Both the position numbers and the translations under genes were made by a program. Positions 22,095 to 32,542 of a stretch of DNA of 64,000 nt are shown here, one piece after another. This DNA is from Fragilariopsis cylindrus CCMP1102. Lineage: Eukaryota; Bacillariophyta; Bacillariophyceae; Bacillariales; Bacillariaceae. The notes under the pieces were generated by a model. It was not told the DNA's origin and did no database searches. It saw only the letters and a program-made list of their open reading frames with translations. The stretch is from contig FMBT01000290.1 of NCBI GenBank assembly GCA_900095095.1, positions 1 to 64,000 on the forward strand. Direction: 5' to 3'. Each line of letters begins with the position of its first letter. Positions within the stretch are counted from its first letter, which is position 1.

Positions 22095-23318
22095 ATGAAT
22101 TCCTCCAGCGGAAGAATAATAATTCCAAACGAATCTCCATCTGTTCAATCGTCGTCGTCATCAAAATCGCGTGGATTTGGTCGACCAGATAATTGGATAC
22201 ACGGAAAGAAAGCGGAAAGATCATGGAGAGTGAAATCATCTACTAGCACAAAAGAAAGAACAAATTCAAAAGAAGAAAATAATAAAAGTAACAATGATAT
22301 CATCTGTAAACATAGTATTCGTTCTGCGCCGACCGTGATGTTTCAGGACGATCCACTACATCAACGTCAACAAGAGCACGACGAAAACGATGGAAACGAC
22401 GACGACGACGAAGAAGAAGAAGATGAACATGATGGTTCTATCTTCAATAGTTCTATGAATATTGGTGACTATTTTATCTCAACAACGAAAAATAAAAAGT
22501 ATGCTGGTATGGATTCAAGTATGCATTCGCTATTAACCGAAGGAGATGAATCTAAGTCACGATTTTCGGACGCAATGGGTTTGTGGCAGAGTATTAGTTC
22601 GATTGACATGGCAACTAATAATAATAGTAAAAATGGCAATAATAATAGTAAGACAATATCACCCGAATTATTATTTGAAGAGAGCTTTGTTACAGCCATC
22701 GAAGAAGAACAAGACTATCGCAAGACATTGCGTGATAAGAAGATCGAATATGATATGACGTCGAAATGTTTTGAAGAAGATCTTAATCTTTCTAATCATC
22801 GTCCAAACACTATGCTTCCGATGCAGCCAGAAACTCCACCTCGTCCTCGTCAAAAGAGTTGTCTCACCTCATCGATTCAAAGGCGTGCTTCGATGAGTAA
22901 TCATGCTACTCGTGCTCACAATCGACCAGACGTGTGGATAGGTGGATCATCTCCATATAAACCAGCAAAACGTAGCTGGAAAGTAAAAAAGGTTGTTGAT
23001 CTTGAAAAAGGTGAAGAAGAATCGGTATCGGAAACAGATACCATGTGGCATAGTACTAGATCATTTGGTACTACTGCTACTGCTACCAGTGGTAGTGTTG
23101 CTTCTAATGTTCATCCAAGAAGGCATAGAAGTGAGGAGGGTGCAAGTACGAGTAACAAAGATGACATTGACAGTAAAATGAGCAGCAGCAAGAATTCTAT
23201 TCCAAATCTTACGTCGGAATCACTTCATTCATTGACTATTTCATCTAGTTCTGAGCGAGAAACCGAATTCCAGAGCATGCTGAAGAGTTTGAATTCTATC
23301 AAACATACTACTAGGTAG
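22095..23318 (+). CDS. Disordered protein with two RPDxW motifs, 407 aa
   Basis: Start ATG 22095 (MNSSSGRIIIPNESPSVQSS). Motif copy 1 is at residues about 27-47: RGFGRPDNWIHGKKAERSWR followed by VK. Copy 2 is at about 276-300: HNRPDVWIGGSSPYKPAKRS followed by WKVKK. The two copies share R-P-D-x-W-I-x-G and R-S-W-[KR]-V-K. The same module ends the 8247-10088 protein. Between the copies there is an acidic tract (DGNDDDDEEEEDEHDG) and Ser/Asn-rich disorder. A short helical stretch (SFVTAIEEEQDYRKTLRDKK) sits at about 197-216. No catalytic domain. Probably an adaptor whose tryptophan motifs dock to a common partner; that is inference. Intact single exon. Confidence 0.78.
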   Translation: MNSSSGRIIIPNESPSVQSSSSSKSRGFGRPDNWIHGKKAERSWRVKSSTSTKERTNSKEENNKSNNDIICKHSIRSAPTVMFQDDPLHQRQQEHDENDGNDDDDEEEEDEHDGSIFNSSMNIGDYFISTTKNKKYAGMDSSMHSLLTEGDESKSRFSDAMGLWQSISSIDMATNNNSKNGNNNSKTISPELLFEESFVTAIEEEQDYRKTLRDKKIEYDMTSKCFEEDLNLSNHRPNTMLPMQPETPPRPRQKSCLTSSIQRRASMSNHATRAHNRPDVWIGGSSPYKPAKRSWKVKKVVDLEKGEEESVSETDTMWHSTRSFGTTATATSGSVASNVHPRRHRSEEGASTSNKDDIDSKMSSSKNSIPNLTSESLHSLTISSSSERETEFQSMLKSLNSIKHTTR

Positions 23319-24476
23319 TAATATATCTCATACGAGCAATCAATTCGTGGTCCTACAATAAAGAAGATACTTGATTGTTAGTTTGCTTCAGTATCTCTTC
23401 TTGTAAATAATGAATGTAATCACATCACAGCACAGCAACACTAGCAGATCAATCGGCAGTTGGGCGTTATCACGAGTGGTTCGTCCTCCATTTGCATAAG
23501 ATTTTTTGTGGACGATATGCACACAAGTCTTGTCATCAAAACACACTGTAATACCGGACTATGAAATTCAAATTAGATTGCTTGCACTTTTTTCAATCTG
23601 AATAGAAAATTTGGTCCGTTCGCAAAAAATAGTTTATCTCGCCATAATGCTGGCCTGTTTAATATAAAAAAGAAGATATTCCCATCTCTATTATCCTAAC
23701 GGTTACAGTACTACTTTAGTTGATATAATATACAATTAAGTAGATTTTTACTTGCTCAACGACCTATGTGCATTTCTCCACTCTTGATGATGCTGTATCT
23801 TTAGCAAGGCTTACTTTTGGTCACTGGTCTAGAAGACAAAAAATTACTCGAAATCAGAGCTATTGGCAATTGACTAATTAGATGTGCTATTTTTTTCTAG
23901 CTCGTGGACTCATTTAATTTGTTCATTCAAGAGTTAAAATTACTAACTTACAGGCATATGCAACAGGGTCGAGTTCCCACACGTTATGCTTATACGTAGC
24001 TGTGGCTTAGCACGGCCAAGTGAATTGGATTAAATACCTCAAGTACATACATGATTGTTGTTCCTATGTGATGTTTGTATTTCTTATCGCTTTATCTATA
24101 ATACTTCTTAGTAGTAGTACTAGTACTTCTGAAGTAGTAGTAGTCGAGATTCAGAATATTGCATCCATTAGTTTGCTTGTTTCGATTTGAAATTTAGGTC
24201 TAATATATAAATTCTATCTACGTCAAAATAAAAATACAGAGCCTTTTATATTCTCATTCAAAATTAACCTGCATTTTACTATAAGTTTATACTATATCTA
24301 CTACGTTTACCATACTTCCTATTACTGATGATGTCATCGTCTTAATTCTTTATTCATTACAATAATTAGGGAAGAAAACCGTTTACTTTGACAAGTATTA
24401 TATGCATCCATAAAAGGCGTCATCTACCTACCTTTATCTTTACTTGTTGACTGATTTGATTAATCAGATTAATTAA
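23319..24476. other. Convergent intergenic region, no gene seen
   Basis: 1.16 kb between two 3' ends. It holds palindromic TAGTACTAGTACT words near 24112-24130 and a repeated AAGTAGTAGTAG stretch. No open frame with protein-like content on either strand. Confidence 0.6.
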
Positions 24477-24989
24477 TCATACTTGCCTCATCGCATCTCG
24501 AATGTTTGTGATAGGCATTGCCAAGTCCTCTCCAGCTTTTGCTGCCTCACCAACATCACTTCTTCTTAAATTTTGAGGATTTGCAACATAATTTGTATGA
24601 TCTTCATTCTTATATGGTGTATACGTTACAGGTGCTGCTAGGTCCTGTCCGGCTTTTGCTGCCTCCCCAACCTCACTTTGTCGCAACCGTCCCTGATTTG
24701 CAAGTTTATTTGTACCTTCATTAATCATCATCTCCTCTCGGATGTGTGTTATAGGACAAGCAAGATTTTCTCCACTCTTAACGGCATCACCGACATCAGA
24801 TTGTCGTAGCCGTTCTTGATTTGCTACCTTATTCGAATGATCTTCATTCTTATATGGTGTGAATGTAATTGCAGCTGCTAGATTACCAGTATTTTTCATT
24901 GCATCACTTCGACCAGTTTTCTTGAGCTTGACACCACCCTTAGCCCAAGATGGCCTTTCCCATAATCCGTCGTCCTCATTATCCGTCAT
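24477..24989 (-). CDS. Small protein of four 38-residue repeats, 170 aa
   Basis: After MTDNEDDGLWERPSWAKGGV the protein is four tandem repeats. Consensus core: L-R-x-S-[DE]-V-G-[DE]-A-x-K-x-G-x-[ND]-L-A-x-P-[IV]-T. Repeats 1 and 3 continue with TPYKNEDH, while 2 and 4 continue with HIREEM or NIRDAM, so the protein arose by duplication of a two-repeat unit. Repeat 1 is the most diverged (KTGRSDAMKNTGNLAAAIT). Charged and amphipathic, no signal peptide or membrane helix. Length and composition resemble a soluble, possibly disordered or beta-rich, abundant protein. I do not recognise a family. A GTATGA follows the last Gln and could be a donor, but no plausible downstream exon was seen. Divergent, 174 bp from the IMPACT homologue. 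Confidence 0.75.
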   Translation of the reverse strand: MTDNEDDGLWERPSWAKGGVKLKKTGRSDAMKNTGNLAAAITFTPYKNEDHSNKVANQERLRQSDVGDAVKSGENLACPITHIREEMMINEGTNKLANQGRLRQSEVGEAAKAGQDLAAPVTYTPYKNEDHTNYVANPQNLRRSDVGEAAKAGEDLAMPITNIRDAMRQV

Positions 24990-25163
24990 CGTATTAATTT
25001 CAATGGTTTTGCACTGTATGTGTTGTTACTTGACCCAACAATGCAATATTATGTCTAGAATTATATATTTGTAACATTCTCACAGTATTTGATAATTGTA
25101 CCGTATTAGTTATTTGCGTTCGATCTTCTTTTGACACGTAGTGTCATACTGTTTTAATCTTGT

Positions 25164-26423
25164 ATGGGGACTTTCAACTTTGGTCATTATTTCTCTCAGT
25201 CACGATGCCAATTTACTCACTTCCACGTGGAATGTTTGAGTTTTCCGATGAATCGGAAAACTCGAAGAATGAATCTTCATTCTTCAGGTGACATGAGAAT
25301 GACACATTTTGACAAGGACATACGCGGACATGAACACAAAACCAAGATGAACGACAACGACGACGATGATGAACAAGAAGAAGCGGGAGAAGCATCAATA
25401 GAAAGAGCCAGAGCCGATTTAGAAATTATCCAATCATGTTATCCTGATGAAATTGATAATGATTCGTCGTTTTCAACTTCAAATAATACGTTTCCATTCC
25501 AATTTACGCTTCAATTATTGAATCATGTTAGTACAAGTATCACAATGAAATTGGATCCAGGTTACCCCGTATTAACAGGAGTTCAGATTGCTACGTATCA
25601 AACTGATAAAGCACAATATAAAGCCCGATTAGAAGCAGTCGTTCGTGCTGTTCGAAAGGTATCATTAGAATGTCAAGAAGAAGGTATAGAGGGATGTATT
25701 ATGTGTTGTGCTATTGCTTTAGAAACATGGAATGATTATTGTGACAGTGACAGTGACAGCAACATCAATAGTAATAGCAATAATAATGGTAATGATAATA
25801 ACAACGACAACGATGAAACTGATAATGAATCATCACCGTCAACTTTGGCAGAATACGACGATAATAATAACAACAACAACAACAACAACAAACAGCATTC
25901 CGATGACGAGGACAAGGACAAGGACCACACTACTATTAGAGTCTACGAATGGATATCTGGAGAACCTTTACTAGACAAAAAATCTGCATTCCAAGCACAT
26001 CTATGTAAAGTCTATTCAGAAAGCGATGTCAAAGATTCACTACATCAATTACTAACGAGTAGTTCGAAAATACAACGTGCGTCTCATAATATGTATGCAT
26101 GGAGGATTACCGACACTACTAGTAGGGAAGATGGACGTATCATCATTAAACATGATAATGACGATGATGGTGAGGATGCTGCTGGGAACAAATTAGCATT
26201 TTTACTTGATATGAGGAAAGATGAAAATGTATTGGTTGTAGTTTCTCGATGGTTTGGTGGTATTCATCTTGGACCAAAACGATTCGCACATATCGTGAAC
26301 GTATCTCGAAAGTTATTGGTAGAATATAACAGCAACAATAACACTGCTGATAGTATTGGTGGTGGTAGTGGCATTGGCAATAACAATAAAAACAAGAACA
26401 AGAATAAGAACAATCATAGATAG
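25164..26423 (+). CDS. IMPACT: IMPACT/YIH1 homologue (RWD plus UPF0029 domains), 419 aa
   Basis: The RWD domain is at about residues 78-195: ERARADLEIIQSCYPDEI, FQFTLQLLN, MKLDPGYPVLTGVQIATYQT, then AIALETWNDY. An Asn/Asp spacer of about 70 residues follows. The UPF0029/IMPACT domain is at about 270-390: EWISGEPLLDKKSAFQAHLC, KIQRASHNMYAWRI, VVVSRWFGGIHLGPKRFAHI. This order is that of IMPACT/YIH1, which binds GCN1 and actin and restrains the GCN2 eIF2-alpha kinase during amino-acid stress. The first 60 residues are not conserved; internal Mets (MRMTHFDKD and MNDNDDDD) are alternative starts. The coding frame is intact. The start at 25164 is only 174 bp from the divergent gene at 24989. Confidence 0.9.
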   Translation: MGTFNFGHYFSQSRCQFTHFHVECLSFPMNRKTRRMNLHSSGDMRMTHFDKDIRGHEHKTKMNDNDDDDEQEEAGEASIERARADLEIIQSCYPDEIDNDSSFSTSNNTFPFQFTLQLLNHVSTSITMKLDPGYPVLTGVQIATYQTDKAQYKARLEAVVRAVRKVSLECQEEGIEGCIMCCAIALETWNDYCDSDSDSNINSNSNNNGNDNNNDNDETDNESSPSTLAEYDDNNNNNNNNNKQHSDDEDKDKDHTTIRVYEWISGEPLLDKKSAFQAHLCKVYSESDVKDSLHQLLTSSSKIQRASHNMYAWRITDTTSREDGRIIIKHDNDDDGEDAAGNKLAFLLDMRKDENVLVVVSRWFGGIHLGPKRFAHIVNVSRKLLVEYNSNNNTADSIGGGSGIGNNNKNKNKNKNNHR

Positions 26424-27614
26424 CACTACCAAAAAGTGATATGTATATTGTGAAAGAAAGAAAAACAAAATTCAATCCATCCGAAAAATGTTCACCCATC
26501 TTTCGTCAGTCAAATTCGGTATGGGACTACGTTATAGGAAGAAAGAATGATCCATCCCAGGACGTGCACTGTAGCGTCTTGTCTTGCTATACTAGTAAGA
26601 TATTTACCAGGAACGAATGGCTTGCACTATTGTTATAATCTGATTCCACCGTGTTGGACAGATATAATCAATTTCTTTCGAAGTTTATTCAACAGTGCTA
26701 ATTCAATGCGAATTCAATGCAAATTCAATGCGAATTCAATGCAAATTCAGTGATGACATCATGAACGTTCATCAAGTATGGTTTATGTCTTCCATTTCCT
26801 GTTGATACTTTAATTCTAACCAGTTTTTTTTAAAATTGGAATACGGCACCTTGTCACAATAGAAAAGAAACTCTATATTTTCGGGCACAGTTTCCTAGCG
26901 TAGTAGTAGCAGCTTCTAAAGTCTACTTAAGTCAACTTATTTTTCGTCTATACGATCTTTCAATAGCTAAATACCGGTAGAGACTATTGTATACAAAGAA
27001 AATTGTATACACAGTAATATGATGATATTTTTGGTTTAACTTCACCATGCATACAGTGTTTCAACTCAAGATCACACCCACGGCGAAAAATAATACTAGT
27101 AACCTCTTAAGTGATGCTGCTGTTTTTATTATTGTGGTAGAGAATATTGTAGGTTTGATTCTTGAGCTTCTTTAGGATTGGAGAGTCATGGAAAAAACTC
27201 AATATTTTTTGTTTATTATTTGTGTGTGAGGGAGATTTGATTCGGCGATCGGGAGAGCCGATTATTTCGATTTTATTTTTCGTTCAATTTTTGTATCTCT
27301 CGGGATAAAAGTTAACTGCATTAAAAAGGTAAAAACGGTACATAATAACGTTTTAATTTGAATTTTCTAAACGTAATTGCATGAAACGTTATCAATGTTC
27401 TAATCAAATCGTGCATCACGCGAATAAACATCTTGACAATCGATATCGATATAGAGGAATCATATAATGGACTACATGTACTGCTAGATAGAACAGAAGT
27501 TCAGTAACAGAAAATACCACATTGTTCTCGACGCTTTCACTCAGGGCCGAGGAACAACAGCAATAGATCAAAGTTTCCCAAAAGTTAGTACAGTATAGTA
27601 GTAGTCGAAATTCT
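26424..27614. other. Intergenic with 11-bp tandem repeat, no gene seen
   Basis: Contains about 4.5 copies of an 11-bp unit (ATTCAATGCGA/ATTCAATGCAA alternating) at 26700-26750. The alternation suggests a 22-bp higher-order unit. The rest, including the 5' flank of the PX-SYLF gene, has no clear features. Confidence 0.7.
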
Positions 27615-29504
27615 TTGAATATGACATCATCTCCAGATAATCCTTTTGCAAGCCCGGCCGGTAAAACATTATCCTCGGAAAGTAGTAGCATTATGATGGA
27701 CAGCCCTTATCCTATACCAATGGATCAATATCAATTCACCAGTCCACGACCAACACTGCGGCAAGAGGCGGATATGCGACGACGGGGAAGTCAACAGTCG
27801 CAGCAGCAGCAGCAGCAGCAACAATCTACTTTTATCGCTGGTAATATTAATGGTGGAAAAGGTTCACCAAAATTAGAAATGGAAGCAGCAGCTGCATTAA
27901 ATATAACTCCGTGGCAGAGGAAGCATCCCCTGGTAGTGCATTCCGCTGCAAGACTGCAACCCCATGGTGGTAATTCAACAATAGATAATGAAACAATTTC
28001 TTCTCCTGAATTATTAGTCCATTCGGCTCGGAAAGAATGGAAACAACACGGGAGTGCCCTAACACAAGATTTGGAGGAGATCCGACGTCGTGATGAAGAA
28101 CGACCTGGGACGATAACAGTACGATTAGTTTCGGCAGAAAATCGTAAGGATGTGACGAGTAGAAAATATACAGCGTATATCCTTCGTGTGAAACTACCTA
28201 ATAACCAAGTCTTACAACTCGAACACCGATATTCTGAATTTGTTAAACTGAACGATAGTTTCAGAAATCAATGCGTACATTTAAATGCAGTTTTTCCGCC
28301 GAAACATCTAGCTGGACGTCTCGGAAATTGGACACCATCAATGACGTGGGCACCGGATCAATTTGAGGAACTTGTTCAATATAGAACAGTACAATTGGAT
28401 GTTTGGTTAGTAGCCGTTGCTGCTAAATACAATCTTGGTGATTTACCCCATTCGTTAGCTCGATCTGTTTATGACTTCTTAACACTTTCGGACCGATCAC
28501 CCTGTGACTTAGAAAATAGTATGGCTATGTCTGGGTCGTTGTCATCATTATCATTATCAACAACAAATTATACCGACAGCAGTAGCAGCAGCAACAGCAA
28601 CAGCAGTATGTTCCGTTGGAATAATCCAGTAAGCTTTACGTTGGGAAGTAGCATTCGTCAAGCTTGTCGAATTGTTGAGGAACTGTGTATGCCGTCAGTA
28701 GGTACAGCAATAAATAGTAACAATAATAATAATAAGCTGACCTTGAAGGATACAGATCAGAGTATACCACTCGATTTGCTACATTGCGCAAAGGGTTTAA
28801 TATTTCTAACTGTCGTCAAGGCCGGTTTAATGGTATCTGGACGGATCGGAACGGGGTTACTAATTGCTCGGGTCGACGAACCACAACGTTGGTCAGCACC
28901 TGTTGCATTGGGAACGATTGGTATGGGATGGGGGTTGTTAGGGGGAGGGGACATCACTAGATATCTAGTGGTCTTGACAACAGAAGAAGCAGTAGAATCG
29001 ATGCTAAGTGGGACAGTACAATTGGGCACTGAATTGGGAATTGCGATTGGACCAGTGGGGAGAACGACGCATGTTTCTGCATCGGCATCCAACACGGAAT
29101 GGACAGTCCATCCTGCTTATTCCTACGCCCATAGTAAGGGATTATTTATGGGAGTGAGCTTGGAGGGTTCGATTTTGAGTATGCGAAACGACGTCAATTC
29201 AAAATTCTATGGCCGGTTGGGTCTCACCGGTGATCAAATCATGGATCTGTCACTACCGAAAGCGGCAGAGCCTTTATACGCTGTACTCGATCGAGCGCTG
29301 GCAACAGAGATACCAGAAGACGGTTTCCGACCTAGTCAATTACTGTATGACTCCGACGACTCCAAAGGACATCATCATAGTAACAATAATACCGAAAACA
29401 TTTCATCGTCTGGGCCTGGGGGCTCTTTTTTCATACAAAATGGGAGACTGAATATAACGTCAGATTTACCGTCACAGGATTTCTATAGGCCCTCTTCTAC
29501 GTGA
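27615..29504 (+). CDS. PX-SYLF protein, phosphoinositide and membrane binding, 629 aa
   Basis: Start ATG 27615. A disordered leader includes a short Q tract. The PX domain is at about residues 158-295: TITVRLVSAENR, SRKYTAYILRVKL, EHRYSEFVKLNDSFR (the R-Y-[ST]-E-F signature that contacts PI3P), VFPPKHLAGR and WLVAVAAKY. After a Ser/Asn linker, the SYLF (Ysc84/SH3YL1, DUF500) domain is at about 350-560: IPLDLLHCAKGLIFLTVVKA, SGRIGTGLLIARVD, WSAPVALGTIGMGWGLLGGG, GTELGIAIGPVGR, YSYAHSKGLFMGVSLEG. SYLF binds phosphoinositides and, in yeast, actin. The pairing suggests endosomal membrane recruitment coupled to actin or membrane remodelling. No SH3 or FYVE domain is present. Frame intact. Confidence 0.93.
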   Translation: MNMTSSPDNPFASPAGKTLSSESSSIMMDSPYPIPMDQYQFTSPRPTLRQEADMRRRGSQQSQQQQQQQQSTFIAGNINGGKGSPKLEMEAAAALNITPWQRKHPLVVHSAARLQPHGGNSTIDNETISSPELLVHSARKEWKQHGSALTQDLEEIRRRDEERPGTITVRLVSAENRKDVTSRKYTAYILRVKLPNNQVLQLEHRYSEFVKLNDSFRNQCVHLNAVFPPKHLAGRLGNWTPSMTWAPDQFEELVQYRTVQLDVWLVAVAAKYNLGDLPHSLARSVYDFLTLSDRSPCDLENSMAMSGSLSSLSLSTTNYTDSSSSSNSNSSMFRWNNPVSFTLGSSIRQACRIVEELCMPSVGTAINSNNNNNKLTLKDTDQSIPLDLLHCAKGLIFLTVVKAGLMVSGRIGTGLLIARVDEPQRWSAPVALGTIGMGWGLLGGGDITRYLVVLTTEEAVESMLSGTVQLGTELGIAIGPVGRTTHVSASASNTEWTVHPAYSYAHSKGLFMGVSLEGSILSMRNDVNSKFYGRLGLTGDQIMDLSLPKAAEPLYAVLDRALATEIPEDGFRPSQLLYDSDDSKGHHHSNNNTENISSSGPGGSFFIQNGRLNITSDLPSQDFYRPSST

Positions 29505-29929
29505 AATATCAGAAGAAAATATCTTCTTGATAGTAAATTTCACACTTATTAGAAAGCAAACCTTAGCATTGTAAATCAAGCTGAAAAGTACATTCATAAT
29601 AGATCATATAGATTCTCTCAAAGTCTAAATACGATTACTACTTTATGGTGAAATTTGTTGAAAACAACAATTGGTTCTTCGTGCGTGAATCTCGTCAGAT
29701 TGATCTTCTGATCGCTTAGTCTCTTCCCGAAATTCGTTTGCCAATAAGAATATCTGTTTCAACGAACTTACAGCATCCATGTTGACTGGTATCGTGCTGA
29801 TTCGAAAAGTACTTGATTTCCAATACAATCATAAACAACTAGCGACAATTTTCCATCCCATGATTATTATTATATCAATACTATCATCAAATGGGCTTCC
29901 AGATATCCAAACTCTCAAAGTCTCTTCTA
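29505..29929. other. Convergent 3' intergenic region
   Basis: Between the PX-SYLF and sulfatase ends. A short minus-strand frame at 29643-29828 reads AVSSLKQIFLLANEFREETK and looks helical, but it is too short to judge and has no context. It is not called. Confidence 0.5.
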
Positions 29930-32542
29930 TTATTGACAATGGCCACAACTTTGTGGGCAATAAAGTTCCCCGACGTTGAATATAGGTCCGTCCTCCTCCT
30001 CAGTACTAACCTTGGTGCAATGATCATTCTCCACAACCCAGCGACAGTCATGGCCTTCTTCTCTGTAATACAGATATTGTGGATCGTCGTAGCAATCGGG
30101 CGCTACAGTTAGATTTTCCCAGAGATCGTTTGCTACTGTTAGATTTTCCCAAAGATCGTTCCAAGCAGAAATCGACCGAGACGTGGGCCGTAGCGATGAA
30201 ATCGATCGAGACGTGGGCCGTAGCGATGGCGTTGTGGTCGATGGCGAAGCAACTGGCGCTTTTGTTTTTGGAGTCGAAGGAAGAGGTCGAGATGGATCAT
30301 CCAACAAAGAGCCACTAATGGGAATGGAACTTTGACCAGCACTTGTTGCAGAACTTGGCACAAAACTAGGCACATCACTTGGGATTGAACTTGGTGCTGA
30401 AATTGGTGCATCTGGCCTAATGCTGATCTTGTCAACGTTTGGTCCTTGCATTTGGGATGCAAGGATCTTCAGATTTTGGTCTTCTCCAGTGGCAGTAATA
30501 TATACTTTGATCGTTTCAATATCCCATTCATCCCAATCATCTGCAACTTTTTCAATTTCAAAGCTACCTAGCTTGATGTTGTTTACGATCAGATCCAAGG
30601 GACCACGATCAGCGATGGAGGCGTACCGTATGGCTACGTCGTAGAATCCAGTAGTTGGAATATCGACCGACCACGACACGGATGTCCCAACGTCGCCGAA
30701 GTCGACGAAACCTTCACCTCCCGTGTATCCATCGTTATTGTTAGCCATCTTGATTCCATCCCCATCAAGAATACCATCGTTTGCGTCATATGTGACCTCG
30801 CTATTCGGAACTCTAGCTGTGGTAGCACCAGACGTAGGACTATAACTCGGTGGTCCTTGAAGAGGGAGACCGCACTCTCTGCTGTAATCGGGATCGGTGG
30901 AGGGATCTGTAATATCCTTGAGACAATCAACCTTAAGCTCGAGCTCATTCTTTAACGAGTCACTGAGACTGGTAGAACCCCTCTCCATCTCGGGTGAAGC
31001 GACATACCTCCCGGTCTCGTCACAGAGATTGTAGTAGTTGTCCCTATTAAGATCAAGTCGTAAATCACTAGCAGTACGTACAGTATTTCCATTCCCGGTG
31101 TTATCAATTGACATGTATTTGTAACATCCGCATCGTATAGAGCGGTCTTTACCTTGCTCAACGAACACACACCTATCTTGGTCGCCGTTGTCCCAATCGT
31201 CTAAGCCAGTAACCACTTCAGGCATCCACGATCTTCCATCCATACCATAACGATTACTCCTGGCAATACCAGCAATATCTATAATTGTCGGTGCGATGTC
31301 AATTGTCGATACCACTCCTTGAAATGATGATCCTTCGACGATACGATCAGTATAACGCACGAACTGAACAATGCGACTTCCTCCCTCGTAGAGTGAGCCT
31401 TTGGCAGCCTCACCTTGTACGGGATTCAAAAAAGAAGAATGAAAATAAAATCAGTTGGGTAAGAGACTCAAAAAAAAGAAGGGGGGGGGGGGGATGCTTT
31501 ACTATATGCACCACTACAACTCACCATGATCTAGTTGAAAGAGTATAAATGTGTTGTCTAGAATCTCTAAACTTTCGAGGGTTTGGATCAATGAACCAAC
31601 CGCATCATCCACCCACACAGCCCCAACCATTTGGTCATCATTGCGGCCACCCCTTTCCAATACATTTTGGCGGTAACTGCGGCAATCTCCATTAAAATCG
31701 GCAGTCATCCCGAATGGAATATCGGGAGGTTTTGAGAGTGTTCCTTCCACGGTGACTTTACAATCTGAATACTCAAGAGCGTCTGTCACATCACTAGAGG
31801 AGTGCGGTACTGTCGGATTGAAATACAAAAAGAAAGGAGATTGATCTTCTTCCGCATTTTGGATAAATTTTATTCCTTCAGAAGTTATGTGTTCCATATT
31901 ATGCGTTGCGTGATTGTCTGCATTCCAACCACCCCACATATTTTCCTTGTATATCGCTTCGGCGAAATCAAATCCACAATCTTTAATATCATCTCTGATT
32001 CTGTCGTAATCGTATCCTGAATTATCACGATCATTAGACAAATGCCATTTCCCTACCATACCTGTGTTGTATCCATTCCGTTTCAGTAATGCTGCGAGAT
32101 TGTTGTCGGAACAATCGTTGGGGTCGTCAACTCCTTGGACGTCCTCTAACTTTGTTAAAGGAATTTTGACATCCCGTACACTGGAACGTCTATCCTGGTA
32201 TCTACCATAAGAAGATCTTGACGGATACCGTCCCGTAATTGTTGAATATCGCGACGTTCCACACATAGTAGATGCACTATAGGCACTTTTCATTTCGACA
32301 CCTTCGTTTTTTATACGATTTATATTTGGCAATCCATTTGAGTTGGGGGGGAATGATTTGTTTGGATCGCCATCGAGCCGTGGAGGAGGACCCCATTCCT
32401 CAAAAAAGTAATGATCATCAGGTTGTATCACAATGAAATTCGGTTGCCTCCTCGTCGATTCATCGGCATTGGAATCAACAGCAATGGTAACGACCATCGT
32501 GCCGACGAGGACAACCAATCGATAAAAGGACATGGTAGCCAT
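29930..32542 (-). CDS. Secreted sulfatase with CBM6/35-like and C-terminal Cys-rich domains, 2 exons
   Basis: Exons 32542-31525 and 31413-29930; donor GTGAGT, acceptor CAAG, joined frame 833 codons plus stop. The 111-nt intron contains a 13-base G run on the plus strand. A signal peptide (YRLVVLVGTMVVTIAVDS) leads. The S1 sulfatase domain begins RRQPNFIVIQPDDHYFF. Its active-site core is TMCGTSRYSTITGR, where the Cys would become formylglycine; the usual Pro/Ala after C-x is Thr. GMVGKWHLS and QLDHG then EAAKGSLYEGGSRI follow the family. After about residue 550 a CBM6/35-like beta domain (GFVDFGDVGTSVSWSVDIPT, GFYDVAIRYAS) is followed by a Pro/Ser/Thr linker with duplicated SLRPTSRSIS and NDLWENLTVA units. 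A Cys-rich tail ending LYCPQSCGHCQ resembles ShK-like modules. Likely acts on sulfated extracellular polysaccharide. Confidence 0.88.
31481..31493. repeat. 13-base G homopolymer in sulfatase intron
   Basis: A run of 13 G on the plus strand (C on the coding strand) in the middle of the 111-nt intron, preceded by A runs. A likely site of length variation or miscalling; it does not affect the coding frame. Confidence 0.9.

Noticed and set aside
23960-23990. tRNA T-arm-like word GGGTCGAGTTCCCAC
   Set aside because: Lacks the TTCGA order of a T-loop, and no acceptor, D or anticodon arms can be drawn nearby.
27416-27691. Minus-strand frame at the start of the PX-SYLF gene
   Set aside because: Overlaps the true start in antisense, and its content (Cys/Leu-rich) has no match.
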